A stretch of DNA of 13,853 nt from Pseudomonadota bacterium (GTDB lineage: Bacteria > Pseudomonadota > Gammaproteobacteria > Arenicellales > Poriferihabitantaceae), in assembly GCA_024226105.1 (NCBI GenBank), contig JAAELZ010000146.1:1-13853 (forward strand). The letters run 5' to 3'. The position numbers were made by a program, and so were the translations under genes. Of the stretch, positions 1-6,329 are shown piece after piece. The notes beneath the pieces are model-generated. The model ran no database searches. It had not been told where the DNA came from and saw nothing but the letters and a program-made list of their open reading frames with translations. How positions within the stretch are numbered: position 1 is the stretch's first letter; the number at the start of each line of letters is the position of its first letter.

Positions 1-93
1 AAACCGGGCTGTGCGGGCTGTATTACGCGCTTTTTAGCGGATGTTGAGGCTGAGTGAATAGTGAACCTGAGTCGCTCAGGAGTCGTCTCTGCA

Positions 94-125
94 CTGCAAT
101 TTGCAAAAACTTTCGCAATTTGCAA
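94..125. promoter_or_regulatory. Tandem TTGCAA-N-TTGCAA operator-like pair (left copy)
   Basis: Two 13-bp near-palindromes lie here: CTGCAA-T-TTGCAA (94-106) and TCGCAA-T-TTGCAA (113-125), with starts 19 bp apart. Read on the minus strand the block is GCG-TTGCAAATTGC followed by a second GCAAATTGCA, which closely matches the block at 6191-6222 read on the plus strand. TTGCAA is its own reverse complement, so each unit is a dyad suited to a dimeric regulator. The orientation match suggests that it serves a leftward unit off the window edge. I found no sigma-54 promoter between it and position 1. The regulator is unknown. Confidence 0.55.
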
Positions 126-282
126 CGCGCCGGGTAACCACTGGGAGCTTCAGATGCACTGCCGGCATTGCGCCAGCTGATATGGTTTATTTGAAGCCGC
201 GGTAAATACACGATAAAGAAAGGCTGATGGTCAGTTGCCCACGGGACTGGGCACCGCCTAGAAAGAATACACACAGATTACA

Positions 283-307
283 ACGCCGGCACTATTAGCA
301 CCCGGCG
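283..307 (-). terminator. Possible terminator hairpin after the minus-strand operon
   Basis: CGCCGG (284-289) and CCGGCG (302-307) form a 6-bp GC-rich stem with a 12-nt loop, 66 bp past the polymerase stop codon in the direction of transcription. A second CCGGCGT (314-320) can pair with the same left arm (ACGCCGG, 283-289) as an alternative. The minus-strand sequence after the stem is TTGTAATCTGTG, T-rich but without a clear T run, so intrinsic termination is only plausible. Confidence 0.3.
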
Positions 308-372
308 CGAATCCCGGCGTGACGGATTGCGATAAATGAAATGTCAACGCTTCTCAAGGTGCTGACGAGAAC

Positions 373-1668
373 TCATCGACGGCTAAGATGACGGGCACTG
401 GATGGCGCATTCATCATCCATACGCCGGTACCCAGCAGGAACATGAACAGGCCGAACAGGGAATTCCAGAAATGGACGGTGATCCCAGCGATGCCGATTC
501 CCAGGATACAGATGATCCACGCCGCCCGGTAGCGCCGCAAAGATTCATCAGCATTTCGTATTTTTCCGAGTCTTCGCATGGTCACAAAAATAACGGCGAG
601 CAACAGGATCAGGGCGGGTAAACCGTACCTGACAGCGGTGACCAACCAGAAATTATCCATGCTTGAACTGTGCATCCAGTCGGGTCGTTGCCAGTCAGCG
701 AAACCGATACCAAAAAAAGGATGTCGTTCGACTTCCCTGGTACCAAACTGCCAGATAAGAATGCGGTTGTAAGCACTATGCGCGCTGAACGTCATGTAGG
801 AAATAAACACCTTGATGGGTGATCTATTGGAAAGAAAACTCAGAAGTATCCAGGCAGTGGCGAACAAACCGCCAAGGATCATCCATCGATTCGCAATGCC
901 GCGTGTAAATCGATCCCAGCCTACCAGTAACATCTGAATGCCCATTGCCACAAAAGCGCCCGAGGAAAGCGAAAGGAAAGTAGCAAGACCGACTGCCGAC
1001 ATGGTGAACAGCTGTTTCACACCTACCCGGGCCGCGCAGACTACGTAGTATGTTGCCGCCAGGGTCGTTGCACAGAATGTGCCATACAGAATTGGGTGAT
1101 CGAATGACCCAAACGCCCTGGCCAATCCCAGGCGGGGTTCAATATAAGGCAGGCCGGCACCACCGAGCACTGTCCTGAAGGCTTCACGAATAAAATGATA
1201 GCCGGTCAATGATTCCGGAATCGTGAACAACAGCATGGCGACAACCATATAAAACACAACTCGGCAAAACGCTTCGAACTCCTTTCTGCTCCTGACCCAG
1301 CAACGTCCAACCAGGTAAGCACCGAGAGATTCGACGATATATATACCACCTGATTCGAGCCCCTGCCCCGCTCCTTCGTTAATGACAAATGCAAGCTGCA
1401 CCCATGCACAGTGACCGATCATCAGATAATCAACCATATGAGGCGCGCCCGCTCGATTGCTGAACAGGCGAACCAGCGATGGAATCAGGGTAAATATCAG
1501 AATGATGCGGTAAGGTGAAAGGCGTAATGAACCGGCATGGATTGAGGTCTCTGTTGGCATTGCCAATGCAATCACCAGTATAGTGACCGGCCAGGGAAGA
1601 ATCCGTATGGCCTCCCGCACCCCCATGGTACGAGGGTTCGCGCGCAGAGTACGACTATAGCTGCTCAT
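373..1668 (-). CDS. Wzy/O-antigen-ligase-family polysaccharide polymerase
   Basis: A 431-residue polytopic inner-membrane protein, probably the polymerase that joins undecaprenyl-linked repeat units on the periplasmic side. The protein is mostly hydrophobic helices, from about residue 25 (PWPVTILVIALAM) to a final pair near 385-420. A long polar stretch lies in the C-terminal third (about 300-350: NRILIWQFG then HPFFGIGFADWQRPDWMHSSSMDN). That pattern of a periplasmic loop containing an H/R-rich NR...W and HP.FG.G.. segment followed by hydrophobic helices is typical of the Wzy_C/O-antigen ligase family. It is last in the minus-strand operon, 27 bp after the FrhB-like gene. No good Shine-Dalgarno precedes the ATG at 1668; an in-frame ATG at 1626 (residue 15) is an alternative start. 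Polymerase and ligase cannot be told apart from sequence; the neighbouring flippase and initiating transferase favour polymerase. Confidence 0.72.
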   Translation of the reverse strand: MSSYSRTLRANPRTMGVREAIRILPWPVTILVIALAMPTETSIHAGSLRLSPYRIILIFTLIPSLVRLFSNRAGAPHMVDYLMIGHCAWVQLAFVINEGAGQGLESGGIYIVESLGAYLVGRCWVRSRKEFEAFCRVVFYMVVAMLLFTIPESLTGYHFIREAFRTVLGGAGLPYIEPRLGLARAFGSFDHPILYGTFCATTLAATYYVVCAARVGVKQLFTMSAVGLATFLSLSSGAFVAMGIQMLLVGWDRFTRGIANRWMILGGLFATAWILLSFLSNRSPIKVFISYMTFSAHSAYNRILIWQFGTREVERHPFFGIGFADWQRPDWMHSSSMDNFWLVTAVRYGLPALILLLAVIFVTMRRLGKIRNADESLRRYRAAWIICILGIGIAGITVHFWNSLFGLFMFLLGTGVWMMNAPSSARHLSRR

Positions 1669-1695
1669 GGCACGGTCAGGTTAATGCTCTGTCAG

Positions 1696-3000
1696 TCACG
1701 ATGCCCGTCTTGATGAGTGAATGTGGGCATTAAAATGCTTCCAGCTCTCTGAAATGAACAGGCGTTTACGAAACACACGCAAAGCTGTTCCGTAGAAGGA
1801 CTGTGCTTTTTCACGCAGGCTTAAGCGCTTTTTCCACACGCCAAAAAGTTTCAGGCCAGTATAACGTGGATACGGCATCCCCATCAGTCGGAGTGTCGCA
1901 AGCCGTCCCCAGAGCGAACCACGGGTACGCAACAGATTTTGCTGTGAAGCGGGGAGGATTGACGTAGAACGTCGTTCAACGACCACATAACCGGCCTGAA
2001 TGGCCTCACGTAATATTCGCTGGCCGCGTCGGGTACGTACCACCAGCAGGGATTTTCCAGGATCTTCAGGGGAGACATCCCGATACCATGGATCACCCAC
2101 CGAAAGGTCGGCCAGTTCTCCAGTGTGATCAACACACACATGGCAGCGCCATTGGCGTTTCTTCTGCAGTATTTCTCCCCACCCGGTTTCATAACTTACA
2201 GAGGCCCTGTGAGTTTCTCCGCCTTCTTTCGAGGCAACGACCGTCATATTCCCCGGCCACCCCTGTCCTCGATAGCGAAGTTCCTGCACGCTGGACGGGT
2301 CCTCTGAATCCAGGTGCCGCATGAGATCAAAAGAGGCGGCAATTGAGGGCACCCCGGCACAGAAAATGCCAATGGTTAAACCCAGCTTATCGTTCAATCC
2401 GGGGCGTTCACGCGCCGCATTGTGAGCCGCGGCGATATCGCACGGCTTACCGATTAAAACTACGGGGTTCTGCCCCTCCTCAACTTCGTGCAATCGATCA
2501 CACGGGCTTGCGGGGGCGTAGCGTGAACCCGAGCCTTCCAGCAGTGCGCTCCGGTCACAACTAATTGAGGATTCATTCAGGAACGGAATATCTTTGCGGG
2601 CTTTAACATGCAAGGCGCCTCTCATTCCCCCTTTTTCTATGCAATAAAGTGCCAGTGCATTGACCAGGCCACCACTTGATCCTCGATAACGGAGTTCATC
2701 ATCTCCGGCATGCCCTTCCCAGACCTCAAGCACAGGCCCCCACTCATCAAAAAGTGTTGTATCCACCGCTTCACAGTCCTCTTCAGGTCTGTAATGAGTT
2801 TGACTTCCGGGGCATATACGCACGGATTGTTCGGCGACTTGCCCCTGCCTCGAATCTTTCGTTATGCAACGAGGTCGCCATGCGTGATCCACGGTCTCCA
2901 CCATCTCGATGTGTCCCGGATGCAGGCCTGCGCAGGCCCCGCAACCCATACATAGGTGTCGTGACGCGATATCTTCTACGTTACTGTGTTTTCTGTTCAA
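1696..3000 (-). CDS. FrhB-like (F420 hydrogenase/dehydrogenase beta-subunit family) iron-sulfur protein
   Basis: A 434-residue soluble protein of the coenzyme F420 hydrogenase/dehydrogenase beta-subunit family, whose members bind flavin and iron-sulfur clusters. Visible family motifs are C17-x2-C20-G-A-C23 with C63-P (ferredoxin-like cluster), SSGG (108-111), GKPCD (184-188), FCAG (213-216), RYRGQGWPG (242-250), C286-x2-C289 and ADLSVGDPW (297-305). Family members occur in many exopolysaccharide clusters next to pyruvyl transferases and flippases, as here, but their reaction there is not established; a redox modification of a nucleotide sugar or lipid-linked sugar is only inference. The start is TTG at 3000, giving a four-base TTGA overlap with the flippase stop. 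It is supported by a GGGAG ribosome-binding site 7 nt upstream. The first cysteine motif lies only 16 residues in, so a later start would remove it. Confidence 0.85.
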   Translation of the reverse strand: MNRKHSNVEDIASRHLCMGCGACAGLHPGHIEMVETVDHAWRPRCITKDSRQGQVAEQSVRICPGSQTHYRPEEDCEAVDTTLFDEWGPVLEVWEGHAGDDELRYRGSSGGLVNALALYCIEKGGMRGALHVKARKDIPFLNESSISCDRSALLEGSGSRYAPASPCDRLHEVEEGQNPVVLIGKPCDIAAAHNAARERPGLNDKLGLTIGIFCAGVPSIAASFDLMRHLDSEDPSSVQELRYRGQGWPGNMTVVASKEGGETHRASVSYETGWGEILQKKRQWRCHVCVDHTGELADLSVGDPWYRDVSPEDPGKSLLVVRTRRGQRILREAIQAGYVVVERRSTSILPASQQNLLRTRGSLWGRLATLRLMGMPYPRYTGLKLFGVWKKRLSLREKAQSFYGTALRVFRKRLFISESWKHFNAHIHSSRRAS

Positions 3001-4403
3001 TGTGCTGCTCCCGCTGTTGTGCTTCTGATGTTCTGTTTCAGGCGGTAAAGTAATCCTGCCACAAAAAGTGTGATTAAGAGGATGCCTGCGCTCGCTGTGA
3101 TGAGCGATAAATGCAGGGGAAACATAAGCCAGCTAATGAATGCCCCCACAAGGCTTGAAATGGATAACAATACCGGGACGGATGTCGCCACCCCCTGGCG
3201 ATAAAACAGGATAACTATGCCGGCTAGCAATGCTGCAGTTTCTCCGATCGCAGCAGCCGCTGCGATGTAAGCAAGTCCCATTCCGGTCAGGCCCAACCAG
3301 ACAGCAAGAATTAGCCCACCCAGGCGTGGCAGATTCGCCCGCATCAATGTTTGACTATCGCCTAAAGCCAGTGCAGCGGTGCTGGGCCCGACCCGAATAA
3401 TGCGTATTGCCAGGGCATACCCAAGCCAGGCAAGCACGATCGGGGATATGGCAAAAGCTTCACCAAACATCAGGGTAATAATCTGGTTTCCTAGCAGGGT
3501 ATAGCCAGTAATAAACAGGCAGGCAAACAAAACCAGCACCAGCATCGCTTGCTGATAAAGGCCTAAAAAGACTGGCCTGCAGCCCTGTTGTTTCGCAAGC
3601 AGCGGGAGCAGCAGGGACAGGCTGGCCCGCGCCAGTACGAGTGTCGGCAACAACCCAAGTTGCAAAGCCAGCGCATAACGACTCAGCTCTTCTACTGAAA
3701 CTGAAAACGCCACGACAAGACGATCGCCCTGGAAGACACCAAACATCAACAGGCTGTTGACCAGCATTGGCCAGCCAAATTGAAGCATTCGCACGATATA
3801 GACTCGATCAAATCGCAGACGGTACTTACGTCTGGCAAATACATGTGACAGGGAGACATAAGCGACTGCCTGTACCAGGCTCACCCAGACCAAAGCAGAA
3901 AAATCACCCGCCAGTGCCCAGGCCGGCCATACTGAAAGGGTGCCGATGATATTGGCGAGGCTTTCAACCTTAAAGGTCGGGCCAAACTTAAGGGCGCGTT
4001 GCAGGCGGCGATAATCCATATGTGCAAAGCCACGCAACACCGGAACAAGACCGAGTGCAGCAAATGCCCATGCCATGTCCGGATAACCAAACGCGATGGC
4101 TGCGGGATAGGCAAGCGTGCAAAGAGCTATACCAGAGAGCAGGCCACGTGCAAGCTCAAGACCCTGCGCGTTGGCCTGAAAACGTGATGCATTGCCATCG
4201 CGCGCCTGAACCAGTAGACGGTCGGCAGCCAGGTAACTGAACATTTCAAGGCATCGCAAGGTAATCGCAAGCATCACGGCCAGCCCCATCTGTTCGGGTC
4301 CCAGCATTCGGGCCAGCAATACGTTGCGCAACAGGACAGCGCCTTCGGCAATGACCTGATTAGCGGTGACCAGAAACGACTCTCGCTTGAGCTTCGATTT
4401 CAT
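2997..4403 (-). CDS. Wzx-type polysaccharide flippase (MOP superfamily)
   Basis: A 468-residue inner-membrane protein that probably flips undecaprenyl-pyrophosphate-linked repeat units to the periplasm. The N-terminus has a basic start followed by a first helix and the segment NVLLARMLGPEQMGLAVM (about residues 27-44). This matches the conserved opening of the Polysacc_synt/oligosaccharide flippase family (R.LGP..fG). About a dozen to fourteen hydrophobic segments follow, ending near residue 455. The ATG at 4403 is preceded by AGGGG at 4408-4412, a good ribosome-binding site. The stop overlaps the TTG start of the FrhB-like gene, implying translational coupling. A 115-bp gap separates it from the pyruvyl transferase upstream; I see no promoter or terminator in that gap. 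Confidence 0.82.
   Translation of the reverse strand: MKSKLKRESFLVTANQVIAEGAVLLRNVLLARMLGPEQMGLAVMLAITLRCLEMFSYLAADRLLVQARDGNASRFQANAQGLELARGLLSGIALCTLAYPAAIAFGYPDMAWAFAALGLVPVLRGFAHMDYRRLQRALKFGPTFKVESLANIIGTLSVWPAWALAGDFSALVWVSLVQAVAYVSLSHVFARRKYRLRFDRVYIVRMLQFGWPMLVNSLLMFGVFQGDRLVVAFSVSVEELSRYALALQLGLLPTLVLARASLSLLLPLLAKQQGCRPVFLGLYQQAMLVLVLFACLFITGYTLLGNQIITLMFGEAFAISPIVLAWLGYALAIRIIRVGPSTAALALGDSQTLMRANLPRLGGLILAVWLGLTGMGLAYIAAAAAIGETAALLAGIVILFYRQGVATSVPVLLSISSLVGAFISWLMFPLHLSLITASAGILLITLFVAGLLYRLKQNIRSTTAGAAH
3008..3012 (-). promoter_or_regulatory. Ribosome-binding site fixing the TTG start of the FrhB-like gene
   Basis: On the minus strand GGGAG lies 7 nt before TTG at 3000-2998. 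No ATG or GTG in this frame lies between here and the first cysteine motif, so this site and the TTGA stop/start overlap decide the start. Confidence 0.6.
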
Positions 4404-4518
4404 GATGCCCCTGATACCATCGTCGTGTCAGGAATTAAATTTCGTCGGTATCGCTGAACCCTTAGGCTCACGACTCTTTGACAAACCGGCTTATCAAGGT
4501 AGTTCATTATTCGAATTT

Positions 4519-5859
4519 TCAAGGCTGCTTGATGGCAGCCAGCTGTGGTTTTCCGGAAAATCTGTGTCCCGGCTGCTCCGACTCCCCAATAGCGTTGGCG
4601 ATACCATCCATCTGTCTGACCGCCCGGGCCAGTACTGCCGGAAGCGACGCTGAGAGCGAACTGTAAATATCCTCCCGACGTCGCCAGCTATCACAAATTC
4701 GCTCACTGAGCCCCTGTTCATCGCAAACACGCAGGTCAACCACCTCCCCACCCTGTCGACAACTGTCAAAAACACCCTGAGTCTTCATGCTATATGCCAA
4801 AGCCATGGTAGGCACACCAGACGATAACCCCGCTATGGTGGCGTGCATTCGTGTACCGCAAAACCAGTCTGTGCGACTGATAATCCATTTCAGCTCTGCG
4901 GCGTCGTAATTACTGGCAAGTACGGCAACACGTTCCGCATAGTCACCCAGTTCACTGATGACCGAATGGCAGGCGGCGAGATCGCATTCAGAATGAGGAC
5001 GATCGACCACAACATGTGGAACCAGCAGTATTCGAGCCTCTGTAGTTTCCAATAATCTCCGCAATGCTCTGAGAATGGCGGTTCGGTAGTCACTCCGAAG
5101 TCCGAACTGATTTCTCGCTCCCGCAGGATCGTTATACAGTAGCCCGCTGACGTTAAATCCGATGAGTGGACGAGAACGCCGGGGCTGACCGAGCCAGCTT
5201 GATAGTGAATCGACCCGTTCGCATTCAGGTCTCGATGACGGCAGTCCAAACGCCATATCCACACCCAGGTGGTGGCGCGCGGGATCAAAGCTGCTGCCCA
5301 GTAGTAATTGTAGCTGTGCATAACTCTCCTCATCACGTGCCCAGGCGTGAGCAGCCCGACTTACAATTTTTTGCGCGATTGCATATGCCTCGTCGGTATA
5401 AAATGGGCCATACGTCTGGGGCAGCAGTATTAACGGTCGTCCTGCCTGAATGCTAATCAGCTTGGGCATGGTGACGGTTGTGAAGCGCTGGGCTCCGTAT
5501 ATCTCGGTAAAACTGTCACCGCCGCTAACGTCCAGAACAGCTCGTGCGCGACATAGCGTTTTGGCACCGTCGTTCCATAGCCCTCCGAACTGCGCAGCGA
5601 CACGCATTTGCCATAAATTTTCCGGGCGATAGTAGCGACGCCCACTGGTCGCACCCAGTCGATCAAAGTAGAGTCGTTGATCATTCAGCGAAATGCTGGA
5701 TGTTCGCCGACCACGGCCATGGTCATAGACACAAAGGTTTTCAAGGTTGCGGGCCGCCAGGCCGTCGATGACCGAATAACACAGAGCGGTCACCCCCTGG
5801 TTGCCGGTATCCGGGCTGGCGCCGAATAAAGTAATTTGCGGTTTGGTTTTTTCGTTCAT
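4519..5859 (-). CDS. Polysaccharide pyruvyl transferase family protein
   Basis: A 446-residue cytoplasmic enzyme of the PS_pyruv_trans family (CsaB/WcaK/ExoV type), which transfers pyruvate from phosphoenolpyruvate to form ketals on polysaccharide sugars. Visible family marks are ITLFGASPDTGNQGVTAL at residues 9-26 (N-terminal Gly/Asn-rich loop), DVSGGDSF at 110-117, LLPQTYGPF at 145-153, ARDE at 174-177, and GTRMHA at 335-340 followed by AGLSSGVPTMALAYSMK, the conserved C-terminal R-x-H region. The last 30 or so residues are low-complexity. The gene is first in the minus-strand operon. Its ATG sits 12 bases beyond a perfect sigma-54 promoter, with no recognisable ribosome-binding site (see the promoter entry). 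No in-frame start before residue 9 could replace it. It would give the polymer acidic pyruvyl groups; the acceptor sugar is unknown. Confidence 0.88.
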   Translation of the reverse strand: MNEKTKPQITLFGASPDTGNQGVTALCYSVIDGLAARNLENLCVYDHGRGRRTSSISLNDQRLYFDRLGATSGRRYYRPENLWQMRVAAQFGGLWNDGAKTLCRARAVLDVSGGDSFTEIYGAQRFTTVTMPKLISIQAGRPLILLPQTYGPFYTDEAYAIAQKIVSRAAHAWARDEESYAQLQLLLGSSFDPARHHLGVDMAFGLPSSRPECERVDSLSSWLGQPRRSRPLIGFNVSGLLYNDPAGARNQFGLRSDYRTAILRALRRLLETTEARILLVPHVVVDRPHSECDLAACHSVISELGDYAERVAVLASNYDAAELKWIISRTDWFCGTRMHATIAGLSSGVPTMALAYSMKTQGVFDSCRQGGEVVDLRVCDEQGLSERICDSWRRREDIYSSLSASLPAVLARAVRQMDGIANAIGESEQPGHRFSGKPQLAAIKQP

Positions 5860-5871
5860 GCCAGCCGTTAC

Positions 5872-5887
5872 AGCAATTAACGTGCCA
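5872..5887 (-). promoter_or_regulatory. Sigma-54 promoter of the pyruvyl transferase operon
   Basis: On the minus strand the sequence is TGGCACGTTAATTGCT, an exact match to the TGGCACG-N4-TTGCT sigma-54 consensus with GG-N10-GC spacing. Counting 12 bases from the -12 C puts transcription start near 5861, two or three bases before the ATG at 5859. The mRNA would then be almost leaderless. The alternatives are that the start shifts or that another promoter also serves the gene. A bacterial enhancer-binding protein is required for sigma-54 promoters; the tandem palindrome at 6193-6222 is the best candidate site, about 310-335 bp upstream. Confidence 0.8.
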
Positions 5888-5967
5888 TAATCGAGTTGAC
5901 TCCAGAAAACCGCGTTATGCTTTTACTGAGGGCGAGATCCTGTATTAAGTATCGTCGGCAACAAAAT

Positions 5968-5997
5968 CTTTAATATTCCTTTAATATCATTTGTTTA
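5968..5997. promoter_or_regulatory. AT-rich direct repeat and IHF-like site
   Basis: CTTTAATAT occurs twice (5968-5976 and 5979-5987), 11 bp apart, about one helical turn. It runs into TATCATTTGTTTA (5985-5997), which matches the IHF consensus WATCAR-N4-TTR with one mismatch. It lies between the leftward sigma-54 promoter and the distant tandem palindrome, where DNA bending would help looping. The motif is short and AT-rich, so chance is possible. Confidence 0.3.
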
Positions 5998-6119
5998 CCG
6001 CGTTAGTAAACGACGATCATTGTCTGACTTATAGCTGAAACAATTCCATTAAACCGGGTTCCCGGGTCTCAGCAATCTAATGTGTGCATTATGTGGCGTG
6101 CATTTGTTCAGATGATCTG

Positions 6120-6147
6120 CCGGACAAGCGCGGACGCGCTTGTCCGG
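6120..6147. repeat. Perfect 13-bp-arm hairpin between divergent promoters
   Basis: CGGACAAGCGCG (6121-6132) and CGCGCTTGTCCG (6135-6146) are perfect reverse complements around GA, and C6120-G6147 extends the arms to 13 bp. It lies 46 bp before the tandem palindrome. Only GGCCTTTA follows, so it lacks the T run of an intrinsic terminator, and no gene ends here. It may be a short palindromic repeat element, a protein-binding dyad, or the end of an unseen small transcript. Confidence 0.6.
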
Positions 6148-6192
6148 GCCTTTATGCCATTTTGAGAGAAAAACCCACGCATATGATATGCG

Positions 6193-6222
6193 TTGCAAAT
6201 TGCAATTTTTCGCAAATTGCAA
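6193..6222. promoter_or_regulatory. Tandem TTGCAA-N-TTGCAA site, likely activator-binding sequence
   Basis: Two 13-bp palindromes are present: TTGCAA-A-TTGCAA (6193-6205, perfect apart from the central base) and TCGCAA-A-TTGCAA (6210-6222), with starts 17 bp apart. They lie 59-88 bp upstream of the -24 element of the rightward sigma-54 promoter, the usual place for enhancer-binding-protein sites. They could also serve the leftward promoter by looping. A near copy occurs at 94-125. In exosortase/PEP-CTERM bacteria the sigma-54 activator PrsR is a natural candidate, but no regulator gene is in this window and the assignment is inference. Confidence 0.65.
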
Positions 6223-6279
6223 CAGGTCGTTTCCACAGCTCGCGCCCGTCATATCGCGACTGCATTCATTCGCCATGGT

Positions 6280-6295
6280 TGGCATGTTATTTGCT
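6280..6295 (+). promoter_or_regulatory. Sigma-54 promoter of the sugar transferase-export gene
   Basis: TGGCATGTTATTTGCT fits the sigma-54 consensus TGGCAYG-N4-TTGCT exactly, with GG at 6281-6282 and GC at 6293-6294. Expected transcription start is near 6306, giving a leader of about 24 nt before the ATG at 6330. The tandem palindrome upstream completes the usual sigma-54 promoter layout. Confidence 0.85.
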
Positions 6296-6329
6296 TTATC
6301 TCAACTAAACCTTTACGCAGAGATTGACC

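Larger units (their letters stand above)
1..372. other. Left non-coding region
   Basis: I see no convincing gene in this stretch. The only long open frame (minus strand, about 23-274) encodes a low-complexity-looking, Arg/Pro/Ser-rich peptide with no family resemblance and overlaps operator-like repeats. The region holds a tandem palindrome (94-125) and a GC-rich inverted repeat just downstream of the minus-strand polymerase gene (about 283-307). It probably separates the polysaccharide operon from a neighbouring unit off the left edge. Confidence 0.6.

Noticed and set aside
184..197. GG-N10-GC spacing (TGGTTTATTTGAAGC) considered as a sigma-54 promoter for the left palindrome
   Set aside because: Only the GG and GC fit. 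The CAC and TTG elements are absent and no gene follows on the plus strand.
23..274. 83-codon minus-strand open frame at the left edge
   Set aside because: It overlaps the tandem palindrome, has no recognisable family or ribosome-binding site, and its composition looks random.
4890..5336. 148-codon minus-strand open frame
   Set aside because: It lies wholly inside the pyruvyl transferase gene in another frame; the host frame shows clear family motifs.
6120..6147. Hairpin considered as an intrinsic terminator
   Set aside because: It has no T run on either side and no gene ends nearby; kept only as an unexplained inverted repeat.
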